Source: JAIQFL01 sp035501495
Lineage (GTDB): Bacteria > Acidobacteriota > Terriglobia > Bryobacterales > Bryobacteraceae
Direction: 5' to 3'
Assembly: GCA_035501495.1 (NCBI GenBank)
Contig: DATJWB010000038.1
Location: 1 to 64,000 of the forward strand
DNA: 64,000 nt
Shown: positions 16,133-24,232 of the stretch, in pieces
Layout of the letters: the number at the start of each line of letters is the position of its first letter
Numbering within the stretch: the stretch's first letter is position 1
Made by a program: the position numbers and the translations under genes
Notes under the pieces: generated by a model
The model's database searches: none
Told to the model about the DNA's origin: nothing
The model's input: the letters and a program-made list of their open reading frames with translations, nothing else

Positions 16133-16879
16133 TCAATACATCATCCAGCCGGCATCCACGTTCAGGCATTGGCCCGTCATGCCGTCGCTCAGCTCGGAAC
16201 AGAGAAACAGGCAGACGCGCGCCACATCCAGAGGCATCAGGCGCCGTTGCAAACTCTGATGCGCCATAAACTCCTTCGCCTGCTCCTCGGACACGAAGCG
16301 TGCTTCGGACTCCGTCTTGATCGCGCCTGGCGTGATGCAGTTGATGTGCACATTGTGCGGGCCCATTTCGCGCGCCAGCGACCGGGTAAGCCCGATCACG
16401 CCGCCCTTCGATGACACGTAGTGAGTCATGTTGGCCATCCCCAGGTGGAACGTGACCGAGGAGATGTTGACCACCTTGCCCGCGCGGTGCGCCACCATGT
16501 GAGGGATCACCGCCTGCAGGCACAGGAACATGCTCTTGAGATTGACCGCCTGCATCTCGTCCCAATGCTCTTCGGTCATACTGAGAAACGGCTGCCGGGG
16601 ATAAATGCCGGCGTTATTTACCAGGATATCGATCCGGCCGAAGCGCCCGACCGCCGCGGATACGGCCGGAGCGATGTCGACGGGGTTCCGCACATCCCCT
16701 GTAAACGCCTCGGCCCACCTTCCCGCGGCGCCGATCGAATCCGCCACCGACCGATTCCGCTCCCCGTCGCGATCCAGAAGAAACACCCGCGCGCCCTCGG
16801 ACGCAAACAGGTGGGCGACCGACTCACCGATTCCGGTGGCGGCTCCGGTGACGAGGGCAGTTTTCGACTCGAGCAGCAT
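16133..16879 (-). CDS. Short-chain dehydrogenase/reductase (SDR)
   Basis: The 248-aa classical SDR has cofactor motif TGAATGIG (11-18), an acidic residue after strand 2 (LLDRD, suggesting NAD), NNAGIYPRQPF, active-site Ser in ISSVTF and the YVSSK catalytic pair. I chose ATG 16879 because GGAAGGAGAG precedes it; longer in-frame extensions to 17110 show no homology and cross into the promoter region of the opposite gene. Its place just upstream of the lactonase suggests a sugar or polyol dehydrogenase producing the lactone that SMP-30 hydrolyses (inference). Confidence 0.92.
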   Translation of the reverse strand: MLLESKTALVTGAATGIGESVAHLFASEGARVFLLDRDGERNRSVADSIGAAGRWAEAFTGDVRNPVDIAPAVSAAVGRFGRIDILVNNAGIYPRQPFLSMTEEHWDEMQAVNLKSMFLCLQAVIPHMVAHRAGKVVNISSVTFHLGMANMTHYVSSKGGVIGLTRSLAREMGPHNVHINCITPGAIKTESEARFVSEEQAKEFMAHQSLQRRLMPLDVARVCLFLCSELSDGMTGQCLNVDAGWMMY

Positions 16880-16995
16880 GTCTCTCCTTCCGTCCTTGCA
16901 TGATATCTGAAACGTGCCGTCTTCGAGACTCGTCTGTGCAGGGGCTCTACAACCGGCACAAAAGCGTATAGAATTGCTTCTAAAGGAGGCACCCT

Positions 16996-18519
16996 GTGGT
17001 GCGGTATTCCTGCGTTCGGGCCAACCTGTTGGTTTCCGTCGTCCTGATGTGGGCCGTGTCCGCGGCGGCACAGACTTATCCCGGTCAGTACCCGCCGACC
17101 ACCTATCCACCCACCACGTATCCGCCCGGCACCTATCCGCCCGGCACGTACCCGCCGGGAACCTATCCGCCGAATACCTATCCGACGCGGCTGCCGGGAG
17201 GCGTTCCGGTCGGCCTGCCTGTGCCCGAAGTCAAGCTTCCCAAGAAGGACTCCAAGTCGAAGAACGACGACACCAGGATGACGCTCTCGTCTGTTGACGG
17301 CACGTTTCGGCGAATGGGCGAAAAGGACCTGCTTCTGCAGGCCGCGCACCAGCGGATCCTGCGCTTCCGGCTGCTGGCCAAGACGCGCTTCCTGAGTAAG
17401 GACGGCGACCCGATCCGCGACTCTTTGCTGCATCCCGGCGATCAGCTATCCGTCTCGGTCAATCCCGATGATGTGGAGACTGCCCTGCGGGTAACCCTCC
17501 TGCGGGCCGGGACTCCGGCCGAGCGCGGCGCGGCCGAAGATCGTGTGGACGAAGCTGCGGTACACACTCCTCGCACTGGGGATTTCGGCAAGCCGCACAC
17601 AGTATCCGCGCGAGATAAGTCTTCCGAGCCGGAAGTGACCACCAGCGATGCCGAGCCTTCCAAGCCGGAGCCCTCAGCGGCGCCGGCAGCCCGTGCCGAT
17701 GCGCCAGCGGAATCCGGCGCCGCGACGGCACGCGGATCCGCGCCCCCCGCGCCGGCCCCTGCCGACGCACCGGCGTCTTCATCCGGAGCCTCCATCGCGA
17801 ACATGTCCGACACGCAGATTCTGGCGGAAGCGCGAAGCGCCTCCTCAGCCTACACCGCGGGCCTTCCGAATTTTCTGGCGGAGCAGGCCACCACGCGGTA
17901 CTTCAGCGCCGGCCTCCCGGCGCGATGGGAGACCATCGACGTGGTGACCGCTGACGTGGCCTACGTGAACGGCAAGGAAGATTATCGCAACCTCAAAATC
18001 AACGGGATCCCCACCAACCGGCCTCCGGAGCATTCGGGAACCTGGTCGACCGGCGAGTTCTCGACGACACTGGAAGACGTGCTGTCGCCGATTACCAACG
18101 CTCGTTTCCGCCGCCGCGGCGATGACAGGATCGCGGGCCGGTCGGCATTGGTCTACGACTACACGGTGGCGCAGGCCACCTCCCACTGGACGATGGTCGC
18201 GCCCGATGGCCGCCAGTACAACCCCGCGTACACCGGCTCCGTCTGGATCGACAAGGAGACCCGGCGCGTTTTGCGGATCGAGCAGACCACCTCCTCGCTT
18301 CCGGGCGATTTTCCGATCAACAGCGCGGAATGCGTACTGGTATACGGCTTCGCGAAGATCGACCAGCGCAGCTACCTGCTTCCCGCCACAAGCGAGAACA
18401 TCGGCTGCATGCGGGGCAGCGGAACGTGCAGCCGCAACGTAATCGTCTTCCAGAATTACCGCAAGTTTGAAACCGAGTCGAACGTCAAGTTTGACAAGTT
18501 CGTTGCCAAGGCCAATTAA
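16996..18519 (+). CDS. Exported protein with Tyr-Pro-Pro pentapeptide repeats
   Basis: The 507-residue protein starts at GTG behind a strong AAAGGAGGC site. A signal peptide (LLVSVVLMWAVSAAAQ) leads into six YPP pentapeptides (31-60). A small OB-like domain follows at about 100-165 (RILRFRLLAKTRFLSKDGDP), then a long Ala/Pro/Ser-rich disordered linker. The C-terminal domain of about 230 residues (from 275) contains FLAEQATTRYFS, RSALVYDYTV and VWIDKETRRVLRIE and resembles acidobacterial outer-membrane lipoprotein-like domains that track conversion of a substrate. I do not recognise an enzyme. It is divergent from the SDR gene. Confidence 0.75.
   Translation: MVRYSCVRANLLVSVVLMWAVSAAAQTYPGQYPPTTYPPTTYPPGTYPPGTYPPGTYPPNTYPTRLPGGVPVGLPVPEVKLPKKDSKSKNDDTRMTLSSVDGTFRRMGEKDLLLQAAHQRILRFRLLAKTRFLSKDGDPIRDSLLHPGDQLSVSVNPDDVETALRVTLLRAGTPAERGAAEDRVDEAAVHTPRTGDFGKPHTVSARDKSSEPEVTTSDAEPSKPEPSAAPAARADAPAESGAATARGSAPPAPAPADAPASSSGASIANMSDTQILAEARSASSAYTAGLPNFLAEQATTRYFSAGLPARWETIDVVTADVAYVNGKEDYRNLKINGIPTNRPPEHSGTWSTGEFSTTLEDVLSPITNARFRRRGDDRIAGRSALVYDYTVAQATSHWTMVAPDGRQYNPAYTGSVWIDKETRRVLRIEQTTSSLPGDFPINSAECVLVYGFAKIDQRSYLLPATSENIGCMRGSGTCSRNVIVFQNYRKFETESNVKFDKFVAKAN
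17086..17175 (+). repeat. Six tandem 15-bp units encoding (T/Q)YPPx
   Basis: Six 15-bp units encode QYPPT, TYPPT, TYPPG (three times) and TYPPN. Synonymous differences between units (ACC/ACG, CCG/CCC, TAT/TAC) show they are not very recent copies. The units form a flexible Pro/Tyr tract directly after the signal peptide. Confidence 0.85.
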
Positions 18520-18555
18520 CTCCGCGCGCCGCCGCGGGATATCCTGGGAAGTCCT

Positions 18556-19836
18556 ATGCCTACACATCGTCCGCTGACAGTTTGTCTGCTCCTCGTCCTG
18601 GCCGGGGTTCGGGCTCCGGCCCAACCGGCCATGCGCGATCCCACCACGATTACGGTCCTGAAGCCGGCACGCGTCTTCGATGGCGAGGCCATGCATGAGG
18701 GCTGGGCAGTGCGGGTGCGCGCGGGCAGGATCGATGCCGCCGGACCCGCCTCCGGGATCGACGCCGCGAATGCCAAAGTAGTGGACCTGCCGGGCACGAC
18801 CCTCATGCCCGGCCTGGTGGAGGGACACTCGCATATCCTGCTGCACGCCTACAACGAGACCTCCTGGAACGACCAGGTGGCGCACGAGGGCTTAGCCTTG
18901 CGCGTGGCGCGCGCGGTGAATCACCTGCGTGCCACACTGATGGCCGGCTTCACGACCATTCGCGACCTGGGCACCGAAGGCGCACAGTACGCCGACGTCG
19001 AGTTGAAGCAGGCGGTCAACCAGGGGATCATTCCCGGGCCGAGGATCCTGGCTTCCACGCGCGCGATCGTGGCCACGGGCAGCTACGCGCCCAAAGGCTT
19101 TGCCCTGGAGTGGAGGGTGCCGCAGGGGGCCGAGGAAGCCGACGGAGTGGACAGCCTGATCCGCGTGGTCCGCGACCAGATCGGGCACGGCGCCGACTGG
19201 ATCAAGATGTACGCCGACTATCGCTACGGCCCCAGTCCCGGCGCGCATCCCACCTTTTCGCTCGAGGAGCTGAAGCTCGCGGTGGAGACGGCGAAGAGCG
19301 CGGGTGTGCCGGTGGCGGTGCACAGCTCCACGCCCGAGGGCATGCGGCGCGCAATCCTGGCCGGCGTGGAGACCATCGAGCACGGCGACGGCGGCACGCC
19401 CGAGATCTTCAAGATGATGGCCGAGCACCACGTGGCGCTCTGTCCGACCCTGGCGGCGGGCGATGCCACCAGTTCGTACGCCGGGGCGCGGCGGGGGCAA
19501 GGGCAGGAGCCGCCCTCCATCACGCGCAAGCGGGCCAGCTTCAAGGCGGCGATGGAGGCCGGCGTGACGATCATCAGCGGCAGCGATGTCGGGGTGTTCA
19601 ATCACGGAGAGAACGCCCGGGAGTTGGAGCTGATGGTGGCCTACGGTATGCCGGCGGTGGACGCTCTGAAGGCCGCCACGTCTGTGGCGGGCAGCGTGCT
19701 GCACATGGAGATCGGGCAGGTGAAGCCCGGCATGTTCGCCGACCTGATCGCGGTGGAAGGCGATCCGACGAAGGACATTTCCGCGATCCGCAAGGTGAGC
19801 TTCGTGATGAAGGCGGGGACGGTTTACAAGCCTTGA
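18556..19836 (+). CDS. Exported amidohydrolase (imidazolonepropionase/prolidase-like)
   Basis: This 426-aa TIM-barrel metal-dependent amidohydrolase has a signal peptide. Metal ligands are H91 and H93 (VEGHSH), K217 (the likely carboxylated lysine in DWIKMYADY), H256 (VAVHS) and H276 (IEHGDG), with the final Asp in ISGSDVGVF. The pattern matches the group that cleaves Xaa-Pro or aryl-amide bonds, as in Sgx-type prolidases. The sequence ends in the small beta-sandwich (KPGMFADLIAVEGDPTKDIS). It is 36 bp downstream of the YPP-repeat gene and may be cotranscribed; both products are extracytoplasmic. Confidence 0.9.
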   Translation: MPTHRPLTVCLLLVLAGVRAPAQPAMRDPTTITVLKPARVFDGEAMHEGWAVRVRAGRIDAAGPASGIDAANAKVVDLPGTTLMPGLVEGHSHILLHAYNETSWNDQVAHEGLALRVARAVNHLRATLMAGFTTIRDLGTEGAQYADVELKQAVNQGIIPGPRILASTRAIVATGSYAPKGFALEWRVPQGAEEADGVDSLIRVVRDQIGHGADWIKMYADYRYGPSPGAHPTFSLEELKLAVETAKSAGVPVAVHSSTPEGMRRAILAGVETIEHGDGGTPEIFKMMAEHHVALCPTLAAGDATSSYAGARRGQGQEPPSITRKRASFKAAMEAGVTIISGSDVGVFNHGENARELELMVAYGMPAVDALKAATSVAGSVLHMEIGQVKPGMFADLIAVEGDPTKDISAIRKVSFVMKAGTVYKP

Positions 19837-19843
19837 TCGCCGT

Positions 19844-19877
19844 GGCGCGCGCACTCGTGCCGGCACTGGTGCCTGCC
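19844..19877 (+). repeat. Copy C of the dispersed GGCACTC/TGCC element
   Basis: GGCGCGCGCACTCGTGCC followed by GGCACTGGTGCCTGCC lies 8 bp after the amidohydrolase stop. It matches the layout of the copies at 5508 (other strand) and 14940. GGCACTGGTGCC is itself a perfect palindrome. Confidence 0.4.
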
Positions 19878-19899
19878 GCGTCGCGACTCCTCGGGACGC

Positions 19900-20285
19900 T
19901 TTTTGGCCGCCAGCGTCTAGGATCGAACCAAGACCAAGATCAGAACAGTTACACAAGCAAACTCAGATCCAGAGCGACCGTCCCCACGGTGGCCATGAAG
20001 AACGGCGATTTTTCCGCGCTCCTGCCCACCACCGTCATCTACGATCCCAATTCCATCAACGCCGCGGGGCAGCGCACTCCGTTCCCCGGCAACATCATTC
20101 CCGCCTCCGATTTCAGCAAGGCCGGGCAGGCGATTCTGGGATTGTTCCCCGACCCGAACCTTCCGGGCGGTATGGGGCTCACGGTAGGCTACGTCGGGTC
20201 TAATCCAAGGGCACACATCTCGACGCCAGTACAATGCCAACCTGCCGATGCCTTCGGCACTCTTCAATCAAACAACCGTCCCTAG
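19900..20285 (+). pseudogene. TonB-dependent receptor fragment (acidobacterial Oar/carboxypeptidase-regulatory type)
   Basis: A stretch with no proper start encodes VPTVAMKNGDFSALLPTTVIYDPN and PFPGNIIPASDFSKAGQAIL...LFPDPNLPGG. These match the plug-proximal block of the about 1100-residue TonB receptors that are abundant in Solibacter (usual form NGDFS, IYDP, PFPGN.IP, PNP). Only about 100 of more than 1000 residues remain; there is no signal, plug start or barrel. After GYVGSNPRAHIS the reading appears to jump frame (towards QYNANL), so the remnant is also frameshifted. This fills most of the 530-bp gap between the amidohydrolase and the SLH gene. Confidence 0.6.
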
Positions 20286-20367
20286 AAGACGCCGAAGCGG
20301 AATCGACGGTGATGCCGGCAAGTGCCGGGTCAAGCTGGCCTTTGCAGGACCTTTTGGAAAGCCGGTC

Positions 20368-22479
20368 CTACTGCGCCGTCAGGAACGCGCGATTCAGGAA
20401 TACCGCCATCTGCGCTCGCGTGTTGGGAGTGTCCGGGCAGTATGCCGTCGCCGAGCAGCCCGAGGTGATCCCCAGGTCCCGCAGCTTCTGGATATAAGCG
20501 AAAAGCGGATGGCCGGCCGGCACGTCCGTGAAATAAGGCTGCGAAGTGAACGTGAAATCGTTGCCCGTTACCCCACGCACGAGAAATACCGCCATCTGGC
20601 CCCTCGTCACTGGCGAATCGGGACAATAGTTCGCCCCTCCGCATCCCGCCGTGATGCCCAGATCCTTCATCCGTTGAATGTACTGGAAGAACGGATGGGA
20701 GGCCGGCACGTCCACGAAATACGGAGTATTGCTGTACGGGAAGGAACCGCCGCGGCTGAGCGCACGGACGATGAAGACCGCCATCTGGCCTCGCGTCACA
20801 CTGGCGTCCGGACAATAGCTGGTAGTCGAACAGCCCGAAGTAATTCCATAGAACGACATCAACCGGATGTAGTCCGCGTAGGGGCTCCCAGCCGTCACGT
20901 CGGCAAACGGCGCGGCCGGGTCCGTTCCGCTCTGGATGATGTTGATTGCCTCACCGGCCGCGGTAATCGACCCGGCGCGGGGAGCCGGCGCGCTGTTCGC
21001 CGTCACCGAATAGGCAATGCTTCCGGGCCCCGACCCTGCCGCCGCCGAACCAATCGTGATCCACGCCGCTGCCGCTGACGCCGCCCAACTACAGCCAGTG
21101 GCCGTCGCGAGCGACACGGTGCCCGACCCCGATTGCGCGCCGAAACTCGCGCTCACAGGCGAGAGCGAATACGTACAGCCCGTTGACTCGCTGCCGGACT
21201 GCGTCAACGGGAACGTGGTTCCTGCCAGCGAAATGGTGCCGGTTCGCGCATTCGCCGCGCTGTTCGCACCAGCCGCGTACGTCACCGAGCCGCTTCCCGT
21301 TCCCGAACCGGCGCCGCTCAAAGTTATCCAATAGGCGTTGGAACTTGCTGTCCACGGGCATTCCGGCCCGCTGGCTGTAATCGCCACTGTCCCGGTTGCT
21401 CCACCCGGCGGCGCGGTGGCCGCCGTCGGAGAGATCGTGAACGTGCAGTTGCCGGCAGTTCCGTTGGCGAGTGGCGCCTGGCTGATGGTGAACACCTGGC
21501 CAGCCACGGTGATGGTTCCGGTACGCGCCGCGCCCGGGTTGGCGGACAAACCGAAATCCACTTGCCCGTCGCCGCTGCCCGCCGCCGCTGCCGCAATCCA
21601 GTCCGAATCGCTGGAGGCAACCCAATAGCAGCCGCTGGTTGCCTTCACGGCAAACGACCCCCACGCCGTCGTGCCCGGAAACGACATCGAGGCCGGACTC
21701 ACCGCATACGTGCAGCCCCCGAAAGCGTAACTGTAGTCCCACGACACGTTCGCCTGGTAAGTCATAACCAAGCCTTCATCGCTCTCCGTCTGGGGGCCGG
21801 TGGTGGCGGCGTAGTGCTTCCCGGCGTTGACCGGCCCGCTCCCCGAGTATGGCGTCGCACCCTGCGAATAAAAATCGCCTTTGGGCTTCTGATCGCCCCA
21901 CAAGTCCATGATCAGGCTGATCACCATCTGCGGGTCGTCGTTATTCATGTCTACCGGACCGGAGCGAGTCGTCGTTCCGCACGCCGTCGTCGTGACTTCC
22001 TCCCAGTCGCCCGCAGCCGTGAAATCGGAGCGATACAACTGGTCGTACGCCACGACCGCGTACTCATAAAACCCGTTGTAGTTATGGAAGTACCCGCCGC
22101 CCGGAAGGTCTGGGCCGCCGGGAGGGAACTTCCATGCATAGGTGAACTTCTCGGTATAGACGATCGTGCCGGGGCACTTGGGGTCGGTGACCGGGGTAGT
22201 CTCGATCCTGGTTCCGCCCCCCTGCCACAGCACGCTCTTGTAGTCGCTCCAGTTGAGCGTGAAATAGGCCCCCGTTCCGGGAACCGTGGCGCTCCTGTCG
22301 ATGCTGAGCGTATGGCTGAAACTGGCGGTGAATCGTGTTGATGTATCGCCTTCCGTGCCGATCCGCGAGTAGTACCCGTTGAGGCGCCTTTGGTAATGGA
22401 GCGAAAGCCGAGGCTCCTGGCCAAGGGCGAGGCCGGCGGCGGAAAGCAGGATGACCAGGCGCGTCGGAGCTGAGCGCAT
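20368..22479 (-). CDS. Secreted protein with three BACON and three SLH domains
   Basis: The 703-residue protein begins with a signal peptide (LVILLSAAGLALGQ); ATG 22479 is preferred over the longer frame from 22557 that would precede it. About 240 residues of unique sequence follow. Next come three BACON-type beta-sandwich repeats starting at CTYAVSPAS, CTFTISPTA and CTYSLSPVS, each with a W.A/SS...WI core and ending in a Q. Three SLH repeats (FADV/YFVDV/YFTDV ... GITSGC...YCPD...TRGQMAVF) close the chain. BACON modules bind carbohydrate or mucin-like ligands in other phyla. SLH repeats tether proteins to the envelope. The Cys pair GC...YC in each SLH repeat is typical of acidobacterial versions. 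Confidence 0.88.
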   Translation of the reverse strand: MRSAPTRLVILLSAAGLALGQEPRLSLHYQRRLNGYYSRIGTEGDTSTRFTASFSHTLSIDRSATVPGTGAYFTLNWSDYKSVLWQGGGTRIETTPVTDPKCPGTIVYTEKFTYAWKFPPGGPDLPGGGYFHNYNGFYEYAVVAYDQLYRSDFTAAGDWEEVTTTACGTTTRSGPVDMNNDDPQMVISLIMDLWGDQKPKGDFYSQGATPYSGSGPVNAGKHYAATTGPQTESDEGLVMTYQANVSWDYSYAFGGCTYAVSPASMSFPGTTAWGSFAVKATSGCYWVASSDSDWIAAAAAGSGDGQVDFGLSANPGAARTGTITVAGQVFTISQAPLANGTAGNCTFTISPTAATAPPGGATGTVAITASGPECPWTASSNAYWITLSGAGSGTGSGSVTYAAGANSAANARTGTISLAGTTFPLTQSGSESTGCTYSLSPVSASFGAQSGSGTVSLATATGCSWAASAAAAWITIGSAAAGSGPGSIAYSVTANSAPAPRAGSITAAGEAINIIQSGTDPAAPFADVTAGSPYADYIRLMSFYGITSGCSTTSYCPDASVTRGQMAVFIVRALSRGGSFPYSNTPYFVDVPASHPFFQYIQRMKDLGITAGCGGANYCPDSPVTRGQMAVFLVRGVTGNDFTFTSQPYFTDVPAGHPLFAYIQKLRDLGITSGCSATAYCPDTPNTRAQMAVFLNRAFLTAQ

Positions 22480-22664
22480 AGCAGCGTCCTCGCGTTTCTG
22501 AAACAAGCGGCTGCCCGTTCCGGCGAGAATTATACGACGCTCGCACCGACAATACAAGCAATAAAAGATCTGTAGATCTGATTAAACAGCTCTCGTTTGC
22601 CGATCTGGCGAAAGTGAGCCTGTTCAAGCTGCCTCGTGCCGTTCTATAGTGTGTTTTTGAACGT

Positions 22665-22916
22665 ATGCACAGTTCTTGGGGATACACACACGCCAGACGG
22701 GACCGGAGAGGCTCCGAGTTGCCGGGTCAGAATGGAAAAGTTGCAGGCGGGGCATCTCCCGCCAAGGGTGCCCCGGCACCGCCTTCTCACCAGGCGATCG
22801 CGGAGCTGGCCTACTCCTATTGGCAGGAGCGAGGTTGCCAGGGAGGCTCCGCATTGGAAGACTGGCTCCGCGCCGAGCGCGAATTGCGGAAACGCACCGG
22901 GCCGCAGTCCGCCTGA
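22665..22916 (+). CDS. DUF2934 small protein
   Basis: The C-terminal half of this 83-aa product matches DUF2934: AIAELAYSYWQERGCQGGSA then LEDWLRAERELRK. The family is a short helical domain common in Acidobacteriota and Proteobacteria with no assigned role. The first 35 residues are basic and disordered-looking. The ATG at 22665 has no good Shine-Dalgarno; a TATAGT box at 22645-22650 lies just upstream, so a near-leaderless message is possible. The gene is divergent from the BACON/SLH gene. Confidence 0.72.
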   Translation: MHSSWGYTHARRDRRGSELPGQNGKVAGGASPAKGAPAPPSHQAIAELAYSYWQERGCQGGSALEDWLRAERELRKRTGPQSA

Positions 22917-22996
22917 CCATGGCGCCCGCCGCCCGAAGGCGCGCGCCGGGCGGGCTCGCAGTAAACCCGATCCGGCGCCGCGCCGTCAACTGTCCC

Positions 22997-23143
22997 CTAT
23001 CGCCCGTCCCGGCCGACCAGAGTCGCGGCCACTCCATGGCGGAAGCGAAGGGAGCTTCGATGCCTCCGGTTCAACCAGCGCTGCAGGGTCGCCAGCGCGG
23101 CAAACAGAATCAGCGAAAAGGCGGTGTGGGTTTCAGGGGTCAT
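22997..23143 (-). CDS. Possible 48-aa membrane miniprotein
   Basis: In the 379-bp space between the DUF2934 gene and the DapA-like gene, the minus strand has a 48-codon frame with AAGGA eight bases before its ATG. The product starts MTPETHTAFSLILFAALATL, one plausible membrane helix, followed by a very basic tail (RWLNRRHRSSLRFRH). This topology fits a small inner-membrane protein, but there is no homology I can name and the frame is short. Nothing else is seen in this gap. Confidence 0.35.
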   Translation of the reverse strand: MTPETHTAFSLILFAALATLQRWLNRRHRSSLRFRHGVAATLVGRDGR

Positions 23144-23295
23144 CAAGTACGTCCTTATGAGTACTATTCAACCCCAGTTCCAAAATTCGCAAAAGTCACG
23201 CCAGTACTGGATAACGTACCAGGGCTCGGCCCTCGAACCGGTATCGGGAGATAACCCCGTGTATGCTACAGTGAAACCGCGGGATCGCCATTGAA

Positions 23296-24225
23296 ATGAA
23301 CGGCCTCCAGGGCGTCAACGCGGCTGCCATCACTCCCCGTGGCAAGCAGGGCGAAATCGATTTGGGCGCGGCCTTCGAGCTCATCGACCACCTGTGCGCG
23401 GCCGGCGTCCGCGGCATCGTACTCTTCAGCGATTACGGCGAGTATCCCGCCTTCACCGCCGAAGAGCGGTCGCGACTGGCCTACCTGGCCGTGAAGCGCA
23501 GCCGCGTGCCCGTGCTGGTGGGCGTGGGCAGCCCCACCATGGATCTTTCCGTCTGTCTGGCGCGCGAGGCCCGCGATGCCGGCGCCGCCGGGCTGCTCCT
23601 GCCGCCGCCCTTCTTCTACCGCTACGACGCCGACGATCTGCTGGAATTCTATAAGCGATTCGCTTTCCAACTAGGATCGCGGGACGAAGCCTATCTCTCC
23701 AACACGCCGGACTCGACCAGCCCGGTCCCGCTCGAGACCGCGCTCGAACTGCTCCGCACGGGGCTGTATGCCGGGGTGGAAGACTCCAGCGGAAGCTTCG
23801 AGGCATTTTCCTGCCTGCAAGCCGCCGCGGAAAGTTGCGCGTTCCAATTGCTGGTAGGCAGCGATGCCATTTTCACGCGCACACGGTGCGCCGGCGCCTC
23901 CAACGTCAACGGCATTCACCGTGCGGGCGCGGTCTCCGCGGCGGCCTGCGCGGTGCCGGAGTTGATCCTCGCGCTCGACCGCGCCATCGGCTCCGGTCGC
24001 GCGGAGGAGACCCAGACCTTGGACTCTCACCTGGGGCAGTTCCTGGAGTGGGAGGCGCGTTTCCCTCGCCCCATGATCGTCAAGGTGGCGACCGGCCTGC
24101 GCGGTTTGAAGACCGGACCGATTCCGGTGCCGCTCTCGCCGGGAAAGGAACGCCTGCTGGGCCAGTTCCGCGAGTGGTTTCAAGGTTGGCTTCCCGCGGT
24201 GAAGAAGATGGCCGCGAAAGCCTGA
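23296..24225 (+). CDS. Dihydrodipicolinate synthase-family protein lacking the Schiff-base lysine
   Basis: The 309-residue DapA-type TIM barrel has the family blocks NAAAITPRGKQGEIDLGAAF, GIVLFSDYGEYPAFTAEER, VPVLVGVGSPT and LLLPPPFFYRY. At the position of the catalytic lysine in the usual G-I-K-E motif it has GVEDSSG, so Lys is replaced by E162. The usual active-site Tyr (YNVP) is replaced by Ser in LSNTP (S135). It therefore cannot use the standard imine chemistry and is unlikely to be dapA. It may be a different lyase or a non-enzymatic protein. It lies 7 bp before an exported esterase and probably forms an operon with it and the decarboxylase. Confidence 0.85.
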   Translation: MNGLQGVNAAAITPRGKQGEIDLGAAFELIDHLCAAGVRGIVLFSDYGEYPAFTAEERSRLAYLAVKRSRVPVLVGVGSPTMDLSVCLAREARDAGAAGLLLPPPFFYRYDADDLLEFYKRFAFQLGSRDEAYLSNTPDSTSPVPLETALELLRTGLYAGVEDSSGSFEAFSCLQAAAESCAFQLLVGSDAIFTRTRCAGASNVNGIHRAGAVSAAACAVPELILALDRAIGSGRAEETQTLDSHLGQFLEWEARFPRPMIVKVATGLRGLKTGPIPVPLSPGKERLLGQFREWFQGWLPAVKKMAAKA

Positions 24226-24232
24226 AGGACGC

